Source: CAAFZY01 sp964410325 (GTDB lineage: Bacteria > Pseudomonadota > Alphaproteobacteria > RF32 > CAG-239). From it: a stretch of 64,000 bases of DNA. Location of the stretch: assembly GCA_964410325.1 (NCBI GenBank), contig CAYPFN010000003.1, forward strand, positions 1-64,000. Reading direction: 5' to 3'. The notes beneath the pieces were generated by a model. That model was not told the origin of the DNA. It searched no databases and was given only the letters and a program-made list of their open reading frames with translations. Both the position numbers and the translations under genes were made by a program. Below are positions 27,756 to 37,442 of this stretch, in pieces (the first letter of the stretch is position 1; the number at the start of each line of letters is the position of its first letter).

Positions 27756-29522
27756 TTATTTATCATCCAAATCCAATTTAATATGCAATTCCTTAAGCTG
27801 CTTTTCAGTAACCGTATTCGGCGCTTGCATCAGCAAATCTTGAGCTTTGCCGTTAAGCGGAAAGACAATCACATCACGAATAATCGGTTCATCCAGCAAA
27901 AGCATAATCGTCCGATCAATCCCCGGTGCACATCCGGCGTGCGGCGGTGCGCCATATTTAAAAGCATTAATCATTCCACCGAATTTATTATCTACCACAC
28001 TATTGTCATATCCGGCAATTTCAAATGCCTTGTACATAATTTCCGGTTTATGGTTTCTAACCGCGCCTGAAGCTAGTTCCACGCCATTGCACACCATATC
28101 GTATTGATATGCCAAAACTTCCAGCGGATGCTTGTTTACCAATGCCTCCATACCACCCTGCGGCATAGAAAAAGGATTATGCGAAAATTCAATTTCACCA
28201 CTTTCTTCGTTTTCTTCATACATCGGAAAATCAACAATCCAGCATAATTTGAAAGCATTATAATCAAACAGGCCCAGCTCCTCGCCAAGCTTATTGCGCA
28301 CTTTGCTGGCAAACTTGTTTAAAAGTTTTTCCATACCGCCCACAAACAAAACGGCATCTCCCTCTTTCGCGCCAAAAGTTTGTTGAAGCTCTTGCAGCTT
28401 TTCTTCTGAAAAATACTTGGCAACCCCTTTCACACCATTAGCAGAAAAGGCGACATACGCCATACCGCCCATATTTTCTTCTTTAGCAAACGCATCAAGC
28501 TTATCAAAGAAAGAGCGCGGTTTATCACCGGCTTTGGGCGCCACAATTGCGCGGATTTTTTCACCATTGGCCACTTTAGCGTCATAAACACCGAAACCGG
28601 AATTATTGAAAAATGCAGTGGCATCGGCAATTTCCAACGGATTACGCAAATCCGGCTTATCTGAGCCATATTTTAACATAGCTTCCTTAAACGGAATACG
28701 TCTAAAAGGTGCCTGATCAACTTTTTTGCCATTGGCAAATTTATTAAAGATTCCGCCCATAGTATATTCTATAACTTTGAATACATCTTCCTGGGTTGCG
28801 AAAGACATTTCCATATCTAACTGATAAAATTCACCCGGACTACGATCAGCGCGCGGATCTTCATCTCTGAAACACGGTGCAATTTGAAAATATTTATCAA
28901 AGCCCGAAACCATCAAAAGCTGTTTAAATTGTTGTGGCGCTTGCGGCAAAGCATAAAACTTGCCAGGATTAATGCGTGACGGCACCAAAAAATCTCGCGC
29001 CCCTTCTGGTGAGGAGGCTGTCAAAATCGGCGTTTGATACTCCCGAAACCCTTGTTCAATCATCAAACGGCGCATTTCGGCAATAACTTCTGAACGTAGA
29101 ATAATATTATTATGAATCCTTTCTTTGCGCAAATCCAAAAAGCGATATTTCAAACGCAATTCTTCCGGCGCATCATCTTCACCGAAAACCTGTATCGGTA
29201 AAATATCAGCCTCGGAATAAACAATCATAGACTTTACTTTAACTTCAACATCTCCCGTCGGCATATTTTTATTAATGCTTTCCCGCAAAACAACTTCACC
29301 TTCAAAACCAACAACACTTTCAACTCTGGTATTTTCGATTTTTTCAAATAAATCAGATGAAGAATCAACCACACACTGCGTCAAGCCATAATGATCTCGC
29401 AAATCAACAAAACACAAATTACCTAAATTGCGTTTACGATGTATCCAACCAGCTAATTTAACTTTTTTGCCAATATCTTCACGGCGCAGTTCGCCACAGG
29501 TATGAGTCCGATATTCGTTCAT
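27756..29522 (-). CDS. aspS: Aspartyl-tRNA synthetase
   Basis: 588 residues, bacterial-type AspRS. An N-terminal OB fold (VKLAGWIHRKRNLGNLCFVDLRD) binds the anticodon. The class II core has motif 2 region FRDEDPRADRSPGEFYQLDMEMSF and motif 3 GAPPHAGCAPGIDRTIMLL, with the bacterial GAD insertion between (about 290-410). Many alphaproteobacterial AspRS enzymes are non-discriminating; gatCAB is present in this window, which is compatible with transamidation of Asp-tRNA(Asn) or Glu-tRNA(Gln). GGGGA lies ahead of the ATG. Confidence 0.96.
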   Translation of the reverse strand: MNEYRTHTCGELRREDIGKKVKLAGWIHRKRNLGNLCFVDLRDHYGLTQCVVDSSSDLFEKIENTRVESVVGFEGEVVLRESINKNMPTGDVEVKVKSMIVYSEADILPIQVFGEDDAPEELRLKYRFLDLRKERIHNNIILRSEVIAEMRRLMIEQGFREYQTPILTASSPEGARDFLVPSRINPGKFYALPQAPQQFKQLLMVSGFDKYFQIAPCFRDEDPRADRSPGEFYQLDMEMSFATQEDVFKVIEYTMGGIFNKFANGKKVDQAPFRRIPFKEAMLKYGSDKPDLRNPLEIADATAFFNNSGFGVYDAKVANGEKIRAIVAPKAGDKPRSFFDKLDAFAKEENMGGMAYVAFSANGVKGVAKYFSEEKLQELQQTFGAKEGDAVLFVGGMEKLLNKFASKVRNKLGEELGLFDYNAFKLCWIVDFPMYEENEESGEIEFSHNPFSMPQGGMEALVNKHPLEVLAYQYDMVCNGVELASGAVRNHKPEIMYKAFEIAGYDNSVVDNKFGGMINAFKYGAPPHAGCAPGIDRTIMLLLDEPIIRDVIVFPLNGKAQDLLMQAPNTVTEKQLKELHIKLDLDDK

Positions 29523-29656
29523 TTTTTCCCCATGTATTATTTATTAACACAACTTTTTTTATTTTTAAGGCGGTTTGATAAGAAAAGCAACAATAAAATT
29601 AAAAAAATATTAAGCAATCCGCCGTATTTTAAAAATCAACCAATTGGGAAACACTC

Positions 29657-30886
29657 ATGAGAATAATTACCAACACCGCCGATTTGAAAACCCTTTGCCG
29701 GGAACTGGAACAACAGTCTTTCATTACCATTGATTCCGAATTTGTCCGTGAAAAAACCTATTATCCCAAATTATGCCTGATACAAATCGGCTGGATTGAC
29801 AACGCCGCCATTATTGACCCTTTGTCACCTGAAATGGAGTTCTCTGCCTTTACTGAAATATTAAGCAATAAAAATATTTTAAAAGTCTTTCATTCCGGCC
29901 GGCAGGATATTGAAATTTTTTATAATTTAACTGGCAAAATTCCAACCCCGGTGTTTGATACCCAAATTGCCGCCATGGCTTGCGGATTTGGTTCTTCTGT
30001 CAGTTACGATAATCTGGTGCGGGCAATTACTCAGGTTGACCTTGATAAATCCAGCCGTTTAACCGATTGGAGCAAACGTCCTCTTGAAAAAAAACAGCTG
30101 GAATACGCCTTAAGAGACGTCACTTTCTTAATTCCCTGTTATCAATATCTGGACGCTTACCTAAAAAAACATGGACGCGAACATTGGATTGACGAAGAGA
30201 CTGCCGCAATATGCGATGAAAATTTATATAAACCAAACCCTGATAACGCCTGGCAAAAAATCCGCCACTCGGCACATAGCCTGCAATCTCTTTCCTTGCT
30301 TAAAGAGATAGTTGCCTGGCGGGAACGGCGCGCCATGCACTATAACGTGCCACGTCATTCTATCTTAAAAGATGATATCTTATTAAACATTGTCGCCGCC
30401 GCACCAAAAACACTGGAGGAGATAGAAAATGTCCGCAACATCGATCGTAATCTCGCCCGCGGAAAACTCGGCAAAGAAATTTTAGAGGTGCTGGACAAAG
30501 CCCGGCAAACACCTTACAGCTCTGAATTGCGTAAAATTGACCGTGCTAGGCAAATCAATATACCTAGTTCAGCCAGTGCTCTGGTTGAGGTTCTTCGTTT
30601 GCTTTTAAAAGTCAAAAGCGAACAAAACGGCATTGTCCCACATTTAATAGCTAACGAAAAAAACTTACGGGATATTGCCTGCGGTACCGAAGATAAAAAC
30701 AATCCAGCCCTAACAGGCTGGCGGTATGAAATTTTCGGCAAATTTGCCTTGTCTTTCCGTAAAGGACAAGCTGCTGTAAAATATGATTCCGTGACAAAAG
30801 AAATCATTATAGAAATTTTTTCCCACAAAACAGCCAAGCAGCATCTTGAAATTACGGAAAACAAACCCTCTACCGATAGTTGTTGA
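29657..30886 (+). CDS. rnd: Ribonuclease D
   Basis: 409 residues. The DEDD exonuclease domain (about 1-175) shows FITIDSEFVREKTYYPKLCLIQIG (Asp, Glu), KVFHSGRQDIEIF (Asp) and the late YALRDVTFLIPCY with Tyr/Asp. The HRDC-like domain covers about residues 210-290, and a second helical domain follows. It trims the 3' ends of tRNA and other RNAs. The stop is TGA. It is divergent from aspS. Confidence 0.93.
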   Translation: MRIITNTADLKTLCRELEQQSFITIDSEFVREKTYYPKLCLIQIGWIDNAAIIDPLSPEMEFSAFTEILSNKNILKVFHSGRQDIEIFYNLTGKIPTPVFDTQIAAMACGFGSSVSYDNLVRAITQVDLDKSSRLTDWSKRPLEKKQLEYALRDVTFLIPCYQYLDAYLKKHGREHWIDEETAAICDENLYKPNPDNAWQKIRHSAHSLQSLSLLKEIVAWRERRAMHYNVPRHSILKDDILLNIVAAAPKTLEEIENVRNIDRNLARGKLGKEILEVLDKARQTPYSSELRKIDRARQINIPSSASALVEVLRLLLKVKSEQNGIVPHLIANEKNLRDIACGTEDKNNPALTGWRYEIFGKFALSFRKGQAAVKYDSVTKEIIIEIFSHKTAKQHLEITENKPSTDSC

Positions 30887-30916
30887 CAGGGATTTAACTA
30901 GTAAATAAAAAAACAT

Positions 30917-31123
30917 TTATGACAAAATCTGAATATTTCCAGCAACATTATGGTCTCTGTCATCATAAATTTCATAACTGACTTTTTGCCCGTCATATAA
31001 TTTTTTAATTCCTTTATCCTCTAACTTGGCAACATGGACAAAAATATCCTTGCCACCCATTTCTGATTCAATAAACCCGTAACCTTTTTTGAAATTAAAT
31101 CATTTTACAGTATCTGTAGACAT
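30917..31123 (-). pseudogene. cspA: CspA-like cold-shock protein interrupted by TGA at the conserved Trp codon
   Basis: ATG 31123 has AAGGAG upstream. The frame reads MSTDTVK, TGA (31102-31100), then FNFKKGYGFIESEMGGKDIF and on to a TAA at 30917, 68 codons in all. Cold-shock proteins have VKWFN at exactly this place, so the TGA replaces the invariant Trp. RNP1 (KGYGFI) and RNP2 (DIFVHV) are intact and there is no other lesion. A clear promoter precedes it. It may be a fresh nonsense mutation, a recoded or read-through gene, or a sequence error. Confidence 0.85.
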
Positions 31124-31176
31124 AATGTCTCCTTTCTTAGTTTATTTATAGCTTGTTATACAAAATAGTCCGCCTA

Positions 31177-31205
31177 TGTATATTAGCAGAAACACCGTAT
31201 GACAA
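31177..31205 (-). promoter_or_regulatory. Promoter of the cold-shock gene
   Basis: On the minus strand TTGTCA (31205-31200), 17 bases, then TATACA (31182-31177). The leader to the ATG would be about 45-50 nt. Confidence 0.65.
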
Positions 31206-31263
31206 AAAAACATGATATCAGGTAAAAATAGACGTATTTTATATAAACAGCCTTTAAATGGAG

Positions 31264-31641
31264 TTATGAAGACGTTGTCGCAAAATTAAATTTTTGTTTC
31301 ATATTTTTTATATACTCCGCACGTTGCGGAATTTTTTCATGCTCAGATGCATAAGAATCCAAAACGTGTAAAATTGCTTTTTCGTATTTAGGTTCATTAA
31401 CAGCAATTGTGCACAAATAAAACACTGCGGCTTCAAAAACCTTCTGCTTATTGCTTCCCAACTGCGCAGCAACTGCCACATAAGGCGGCGTGCAGATTTG
31501 TTCAAACTCTTTTTTTGAAATAAGGTAGCTTTTTTTTTGAATGGCATTAGCTTGCCGCGGCGAAATTTCGCCGATTTCCGGCTTTCCCGACCACCATAAC
31601 CTAAAAAATTCAATAATTTTTTTATTAGCGCTTTTAAACAT
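31264..31641 (-). CDS. Hypothetical helical protein (125 aa)
   Basis: 125 residues; GGAG precedes the ATG at good spacing. The N-terminal 20 residues are basic and aromatic (IIEFFRLWWSG), and the rest is helical with a moderately hydrophobic centre (VFEAAVFYLCTIAVNEPKY). It has no signal peptide and no family I recognise. It stands alone between the cold-shock gene and tRNA-Gln, facing away from the tRNA. Confidence 0.6.
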   Translation of the reverse strand: MFKSANKKIIEFFRLWWSGKPEIGEISPRQANAIQKKSYLISKKEFEQICTPPYVAVAAQLGSNKQKVFEAAVFYLCTIAVNEPKYEKAILHVLDSYASEHEKIPQRAEYIKNMKQKFNFATTSS

Positions 31642-31753
31642 TTTATTTCTCCAAACATTTTCTAAGATAATAATAAAATTTTTACAAAAAAGATATTAAA
31701 AAACATTTGACTTCTGAAATAAAAAAGCGTATGAACAACTCACAAACATTTAT

Positions 31754-31827
31754 TGCTTTGTCGTCTAATGGTAGGACAGCGGACTCTGACTCCGTTAATC
31801 TTGGTTCGAATCCAGGCAAAGCAGCCA
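31754..31827 (+). tRNA. tRNA-Gln (anticodon CTG)
   Basis: 74 nt including the encoded CCA. Acceptor TGCTTTG/CAAAGCA, anticodon stem GCGGA/TCCGT with loop CTCTGAC giving anticodon CTG, and T arm CTTGG-TTCGAAT-CCAGG all pair. A hairpin terminator follows. Confidence 0.95.
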
Positions 31828-31835
31828 CAGAATAT

Positions 31836-31860
31836 AAACCGTCAAAAATGACGGTTTTTT
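31836..31860 (+). terminator. Terminator after tRNA-Gln
   Basis: Stem AAACCGTC/GACGGTTT with a 6-base loop, then T6. Confidence 0.85.
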
Positions 31861-32263
31861 ATTTATATATCAAGCACTTATACGGATCAGGATGTTTAAA
31901 AGTCAAAATAGGCTTTTTTTGAGCAACATTCGAACTTTTTTATTGCCAATCTTTGTATTTCAAATAGCTTACGGAATTTCAATCAATTTCATATCTCACC
32001 TGAAAGATATTATCCATTCCTCAGACCCGATATTTTTTCTAACTTATCACCATCAATGACTTAAGGTTGAAAAATATTATGTTGGCTTAAACTTTCCAAA
32101 TCAGATATGCTATACCCTTGTCAATGCAACTGTGTCCGTCCTGTCCTAAACCTAGTACCATATTCAGTTCTCAGTAAAGCTGTATGCCATGAGTAATTTT
32201 TACATGATTTTGGTATAAGGTATAGATACTCTTTGATAAACTATGGAATTTATATTCCGACAT
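31861..32263. other. Intergenic region with no recognised gene
   Basis: About 400 AT-rich bases between the tRNA-Gln terminator and the proS terminator. Both strands are broken by frequent stops. No SD-preceded ORF, repeat or RNA fold was recognised. Confidence 0.5.
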
Positions 32264-32303
32264 AAAAACAGGCTCTTTTTATAAAAAAACAGAGCCTGTT
32301 TTT
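32264..32303 (-). terminator. Terminator of proS
   Basis: 13-bp stem AAAAACAGGCTCT/AGAGCCTGTTTTT with a T-rich flank on the minus strand. Confidence 0.85.
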
Positions 32304-32314
32304 ACTGATAAACT

Positions 32315-33832
32315 TTAATACGAGCGGGCATAAATAACATCTAAATCTGCCTCATCGCCCGTAAGCAGGCATTTCCCGGTTGTGCCGCTTTGCTCTAGCG
32401 GAATGCAGCGGATTGTAATTTTTAATTCCTTCAAAATTTCTTCTGTTTCTGGCTTTCCATTCCATTTACCGCGGACAAACGCCACTTTACCTTGCCTACC
32501 GTCTTCTATCCATTCATTGGCATTAGCAAAATAAGCTCTAAAATCTTCCGGCGTTTTAATATCGGTGCGGATGTTAGCCTCCAGTCGCACTTTGGCACGA
32601 TTAAACATCTCTTGTTGAATTCTCTCAAGACGGCTACCTATACTACCGATAAAATCATCTGCCTTAACAATTTCCTTGCCTTCCGGCATGCCTAATTTAA
32701 GACGCTCTTTAACCATCATGCCCCGGCTTTCCACATCGCGCGGTCCGATTTCGCAAATAATCGGCGCACCTTTGCGCGTCCATTCCCAAAATTTATCAAC
32801 ACTTGGCTTATTGCGCTTATCCAATTTAATCCGAATTTTTTCACCAAAGGCATTTTGTTCCCGAAGTCTGCTATAAACTTCATTGACATAAGCCAAAACA
32901 TTCTCCTCATCTTCCTGTTTTTTAATAACCGGCACCAACACAACTTGATAAGGCGCAACTTTCGGCGGCACGGCCATTCCTTCATCATCGCCATGCGTCA
33001 TAATCAACCCTCCGATTAACCGGGTAGAAACACCCCATGAGGTCGTATAGGCAAATTCTGGCTTATTATCGCGGTTAACAAAGGTAATGTTGGACGACTT
33101 TGCAAAATTTTGTCCTAAAAAATGCGAAGTTCCGGCCTGTAAAGACTTGCCATCCTGCATCATCGCCTCAATACAGTATGTATCAACCGCCCCAGGAAAT
33201 TTATCATATTCCGGTTTCCTGCCAACAATTACCGGCATCGCTAAACAGTCTTCTGCTACCTCGCGATAAATTTCCAGTATCTGCTTAGTTTCCGTCTCAG
33301 CTTCTGCGGCCGTTGCATGTGCCGTATGCCCTTCCTGCCACAAAAATTCACGAGTTCTTAAAAATAGCCGCGGGCGCATTTCCCAACGCACGACATTTGC
33401 CCATTGGTTAATCAAAACTGGCAAATCGCGATATGAATGTATCCATTTAGCGAAAGAATCTGCAATAATCGTTTCGCTGGTCGGACGCACAATCAACGGT
33501 TCGTCCAGTTCGGAATCTGGCACCAATTTACCGTCTTTGGCCGATAATCTGGAATGGGTTACCACTGCCATCTCTTTAGCAAAACCTTCCACATGCTCTG
33601 CTTCTTTCTGGAAAAATGACAGCGGAATAAAAATCGGAAAATAAGCGTTTTCATGCCCTGTTTCCCGAAAACGGACATCAAAAACATCGCGAATACGTTC
33701 CCAAATACCGTAACCCCACGGCTTAATCACCATACATCCCGGCGAAACGGATGTTTCTGCCATATCTGCTTCTGCCACGACACATTGATACCACTCGGGA
33801 TAATTTATCTTTCGGTTTGTTTTAAGCGCCAT
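32315..33832 (-). CDS. proS: Prolyl-tRNA synthetase, archaeal/eukaryotic-type
   Basis: 505 residues. The start region (YPEWYQCVVAEADMAETS, CMVIKPWGYGIWERI), the class II motif 2 FLRTREFLWQEGHTAHAT, and the C-terminal extension ending in YARSY belong to the archaeal/eukaryotic-like ProRS (type 3), which lacks the INS editing insert. Typical alphaproteobacteria carry the bacterial-type enzyme, so this copy looks horizontally acquired or a lineage-specific replacement. The C-terminal domain retains only one Cys in the zinc region (GKCLLTGDEADLD). It charges tRNA-Pro. It is followed by a strong terminator and preceded closely by pheT. Confidence 0.93.
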   Translation of the reverse strand: MALKTNRKINYPEWYQCVVAEADMAETSVSPGCMVIKPWGYGIWERIRDVFDVRFRETGHENAYFPIFIPLSFFQKEAEHVEGFAKEMAVVTHSRLSAKDGKLVPDSELDEPLIVRPTSETIIADSFAKWIHSYRDLPVLINQWANVVRWEMRPRLFLRTREFLWQEGHTAHATAAEAETETKQILEIYREVAEDCLAMPVIVGRKPEYDKFPGAVDTYCIEAMMQDGKSLQAGTSHFLGQNFAKSSNITFVNRDNKPEFAYTTSWGVSTRLIGGLIMTHGDDEGMAVPPKVAPYQVVLVPVIKKQEDEENVLAYVNEVYSRLREQNAFGEKIRIKLDKRNKPSVDKFWEWTRKGAPIICEIGPRDVESRGMMVKERLKLGMPEGKEIVKADDFIGSIGSRLERIQQEMFNRAKVRLEANIRTDIKTPEDFRAYFANANEWIEDGRQGKVAFVRGKWNGKPETEEILKELKITIRCIPLEQSGTTGKCLLTGDEADLDVIYARSY

Positions 33833-33850
33833 TTTAAAATTCCTTTTCTT

Positions 33851-36244
33851 TTAATTTCTTAATTCACCGCCGGTTTTCTTACCAACTTCAACAATAACTT
33901 TATTCATCAAGTTTTCAATATCCTTATCGGTAAAAGTCTGCTCTTTAGGTTGGAAGGTAACACTTAATGCAACAGACTTTTTATTATCCGGCAAGCTGCC
34001 ACCTTCATAAACATCAAAAACTCGCACATCGCTGATATATTCGCGGTCGGCATTTTTAGCGGCAGCCATAATATTAACAACAGCCGTATTTTTATCAACC
34101 ACAAAGGCCAAATCCTTATCAACCGGCTGGAACGACGAAAGCTCAAGCTTTTTCTTAGTCTTATCATGTGTATTGCGTGGCAGCGGGATATTATCAAGAT
34201 AAACTTCAAAAGCCACAATCCGCCCTTTCATACCAAGCTTTTTAATAACCGCTGGATGCAGTTCGCCGAAATAAGCCAAGACATTTTTACCCAAACGCAA
34301 AGCACCACTACGCCCCGGATGATAATATGCCGGCGCATCACGCGTAATCTGCGGATTTTCAAACGGGCCTTTTGCTGCGGCAATTGCTGCCAAAGCATCG
34401 GCTTTAACATCAAAAACATCAAAATCGCGCGCCGAACCCGTCCAGTCTTTCTTAGAAATCTGACCAACACGGATACCGGCAGCCACCGCGCTTTGTTCGC
34501 CCGGATGGCGACCGTAAAATTCCGGACCGATTTCAAACAATGAAAGATTGGCATAGCCACGAGCAATATTATTTTTAGCCCCCAACAGCAAATTCGGCAA
34601 CAAGGACGGACGCATCTCATTCAAATCAGTTGCAATCGGATTTTGCAACATAATTTGTTCCGTTTGCTTAACTTTATGAAAATATTTTGCAATTTCGGAA
34701 TCCGTAAAACTCCACGTAACCGTTTCATACATGCCACGGTTGGCCAGCTCATGGCGCACGGCCACCACATTAGTCTGTTTAGGCGATAAGGTTTGCATCG
34801 GAAACTTATCATGTGGCAAGCTTTCTGCAGGAATTTCATCAAGCCCGATCATACGCACCACCTCTTCAATCAGATCATGCTCACCTTCAATATCGCCACG
34901 CCATGTCGGAGAAACCGCTCTAATTTTATCGCCTTCAATTGAAGTTTTAAATCCGAGATTATGCAAAATTTCCATAATTTTTTCCTGTTTCACTTCCAGG
35001 CCGATAAAATCTTTCAGACGCGACGGACGAATATACGCCGTCCGCTCCGGCACGTCTTCATTACCGCAGATAATCAAATCGGCTGGCTCGCCGCCGCAAA
35101 TATCCAAAATCATTTTTGTGGCGTAATTAGAGCCGGAAATATTTGATTTCGGATCAACCCAACGTTCATTGCGATAACGGGAATCCGACTCAATGGCATA
35201 TTTGCGTCCCGTGCGGGCAATACATTCTGGCTTAAATAACGCCGATTCCAACAAAACATTGGTTGTTTCGCTGGAGCAGCCTTTTTCCAAACCACCCATA
35301 ATGCCACCCAAACACTGGATTCCTTCATCATCGCAAATACCCAAGCATTTGTCATCTAGAATATATTCCTTTTCATCCAAAGCCACAAACTTCTCGCCCT
35401 CATGAGACATACGAATTGTCAACCCGCCTGTCAGCTTATCCGCATCAAAAACATGCAGCGGCCGCGCCAAATCATAATTGATATAATTGGTTACGTCCAC
35501 CAGTGGCGAAATTGAGCGCAAACCGATAGCCGTCAAGCGATCTTTCATCCATTTTGGCGTTTCGGCTTTATTGTTAACGCCACGGATATATCGACCGACA
35601 TAAGTCGGACAATTGTCTGGACACTCGACTTTAATTGCAACCGGACTTTGGAAAGTGCCTTTAATCTCTTTAATTTCCAGCGGCTTTAAGGTGCCCAAAC
35701 CGGCAGCGGCCAAATCACGGGCGATGCCCCGTACTCCCAAACATTCCGCCCGATTCGGCGTAATAGAAACCTCAATCACCGGATCAATATTAAGTACCTC
35801 GGCCGCCGACATGCCAATCGGCGTATCTGCCGGAAGTTCAACAATCCCGGTATGATCTTCGCCAATACACAGCTCCTTTTCCGAACAAAGCATGCCAAAG
35901 CTCTCCTGCCCGCGGATTTTTCCAACTTTCAAAACCTCATTATAACAAGGAATAACCACGCCCGCCGGCGCAAAAACACCTATCAACCCCTCTTTAACAT
36001 TCGGCGCCCCGCACACGACCTGAATCTTTTCCTTGCCGGTATTTGCCAGCAGTACATGCAAATGGTCAGAATCCGGATGCATCGCCACATTTTCGGCACG
36101 CGCCGTAACAAAACCATTCAATCCGGCCGCTGGATTAATAACTTCTTCAACTTCCAGACCGATTTTCGTCAGAGTTCGAACAATTGTATCCAAATCAGCC
36201 GCCGTATCCAAATGCGACTTTAACCAAGATAAAGTAAATTTCAT
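33851..36244 (-). CDS. pheT: Phenylalanyl-tRNA synthetase beta subunit
   Basis: 797 residues, full length. Domains in order: N-terminal segment, EMAP/tRNA-binding domain (about 40-150, with HPDSDHLHVLLANTG and QVVCGAPNV), B3/B4 editing domain (about 210-390), B5 (about 400-475), catalytic-like core and the FDX-ACB anticodon domain (about 705-797). The ATG overlaps the pheS stop in ATGA, ensuring equimolar subunits. The complex is alpha2beta2. The gene lies 18 nt upstream of proS. Confidence 0.95.
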   Translation of the reverse strand: MKFTLSWLKSHLDTAADLDTIVRTLTKIGLEVEEVINPAAGLNGFVTARAENVAMHPDSDHLHVLLANTGKEKIQVVCGAPNVKEGLIGVFAPAGVVIPCYNEVLKVGKIRGQESFGMLCSEKELCIGEDHTGIVELPADTPIGMSAAEVLNIDPVIEVSITPNRAECLGVRGIARDLAAAGLGTLKPLEIKEIKGTFQSPVAIKVECPDNCPTYVGRYIRGVNNKAETPKWMKDRLTAIGLRSISPLVDVTNYINYDLARPLHVFDADKLTGGLTIRMSHEGEKFVALDEKEYILDDKCLGICDDEGIQCLGGIMGGLEKGCSSETTNVLLESALFKPECIARTGRKYAIESDSRYRNERWVDPKSNISGSNYATKMILDICGGEPADLIICGNEDVPERTAYIRPSRLKDFIGLEVKQEKIMEILHNLGFKTSIEGDKIRAVSPTWRGDIEGEHDLIEEVVRMIGLDEIPAESLPHDKFPMQTLSPKQTNVVAVRHELANRGMYETVTWSFTDSEIAKYFHKVKQTEQIMLQNPIATDLNEMRPSLLPNLLLGAKNNIARGYANLSLFEIGPEFYGRHPGEQSAVAAGIRVGQISKKDWTGSARDFDVFDVKADALAAIAAAKGPFENPQITRDAPAYYHPGRSGALRLGKNVLAYFGELHPAVIKKLGMKGRIVAFEVYLDNIPLPRNTHDKTKKKLELSSFQPVDKDLAFVVDKNTAVVNIMAAAKNADREYISDVRVFDVYEGGSLPDNKKSVALSVTFQPKEQTFTDKDIENLMNKVIVEVGKKTGGELRN

Positions 36245-37350
36245 CGCGTCAACCCTCCGTTATTGCTTAATCCTCCAGTCATAGAAGAAAAATCCAAAGG
36301 ATTAAAGCCGTAATTTTTCAACCATCGGACATCAGATTCAAAAAACGTCCGCAAATCGGGAATTCCATATTTCAGCATTGCCAAACGATCCAGCCCAACG
36401 CCGAAGGCAAACCCCTGATATTCGTCCGGATCAATGCCGCCAGCCTTCAAAACATTGGGATGCACCATGCCGCAGCCTAAAATCTCCAGCCAATCGCTAC
36501 CAGCGCCTACTTTAAGTTCAGTTTTGGTTTTCAAACAACCAATATCCATTTCTGCCGAGGGCTCAGTAAACGGAAAATATGACGGACGATAACGCACCGG
36601 AATTTCATCTAGTTCAAAAAACGCTTTTACAAAATCATACAAACAGCCTTTTAAATGCGCCATAGTGGTGGTTTTATCAATTACCAGCCCCTCCACCTGG
36701 TGAAACATCGGCGTATGCGTAGCATCAAAATCCGAACGGTAAGTACGCCCCGGCGCAATAATGCGGATCGGTGGCTTTTTATTTTCCATGGTGCGGATTT
36801 GCATGCCTGAAGTATGGGTGCGGATAACATAAGATTTATCCATATCAAACGGCTCGTCGGCGCTGTGCGGAAGATAGAAAGTATCCTGCATTTGGCGCGC
36901 TGGATGGTTCGGCGGCATATTCAAAGCATTAAAATTATGAAACTGATCCTCAATATCCGGCCCATCGACAACTTCAAAGCCCATCTGCCCAAAAATAGCC
37001 ACAACCTCTTCATAAATTTTGGAAACTGGATGAATGCGCCCCTGCGTTTCCGGCCGAACAGGCAGAGTAACGTCTATTGTTTCAGAAACAAGCTTTTTGT
37101 TAAGCTCTTCGGTTTCTAAAGCGGCACGGCGCATTAAAATTGCCTGCTCAATTTCATCTTTCAAGACGTTAAGTTTTTTGCCAGCCTCAATTTTTTGTTC
37201 CGTCGGCAATGCGCCCAAGCCCTTCATTTTTTCGGTGATTAAGCCTTTTTTACCCATTGCCGCAATTCTAGCCTCATCAAGAGTTTTTAAGTCAGCCGCT
37301 GCCGAAATACTTTGTAAAATTTGTGTTTTCAGACTTTCTAAATTTTCCAT
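36241..37350 (-). CDS. pheS: Phenylalanyl-tRNA synthetase alpha subunit
   Basis: 369 residues from ATG 37350 (MENLESLKTQ); in-frame ATGs at 37377 and 37368 would add unconserved residues. The N-terminal coiled coil is followed by the class II catalytic core with VVDGPDIEDQFHNFNALNMP, HPARQMQDTFYL, RTHTSGMQIRTM and the C-terminal FAFGVGLDRLAMLKYGI. The SD is weak (AGAAAG). A hairpin between rplT and pheS may attenuate expression. Confidence 0.95.
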   Translation of the reverse strand: MENLESLKTQILQSISAAADLKTLDEARIAAMGKKGLITEKMKGLGALPTEQKIEAGKKLNVLKDEIEQAILMRRAALETEELNKKLVSETIDVTLPVRPETQGRIHPVSKIYEEVVAIFGQMGFEVVDGPDIEDQFHNFNALNMPPNHPARQMQDTFYLPHSADEPFDMDKSYVIRTHTSGMQIRTMENKKPPIRIIAPGRTYRSDFDATHTPMFHQVEGLVIDKTTTMAHLKGCLYDFVKAFFELDEIPVRYRPSYFPFTEPSAEMDIGCLKTKTELKVGAGSDWLEILGCGMVHPNVLKAGGIDPDEYQGFAFGVGLDRLAMLKYGIPDLRTFFESDVRWLKNYGFNPLDFSSMTGGLSNNGGLTR

Positions 37351-37377
37351 GGTTTTAAACTTTCTCATACATAACAT

Positions 37378-37415
37378 AAAAAAGAGCCTTCTTGGCCTGC
37401 CAAGATGACTCTTTC
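37378..37415 (-). terminator. Hairpin between rplT and pheS
   Basis: On the minus strand, AAAGAG-TC-ATCTTGGC pairs with GCCAAGA-AGG-CTCTTT followed by T6. It may be an attenuator or a partial terminator, since pheST lies directly downstream. No leader ORF rich in Phe codons was seen. Confidence 0.75.
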
Positions 37416-37442
37416 ATTGCTTAATATATTACTGTATTTATT

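Noticed and set aside
27564..28070. Plus-strand ORF of 168 codons
   Set aside because: It runs over the aspS terminator and 3' end in antisense, with no SD and no family.
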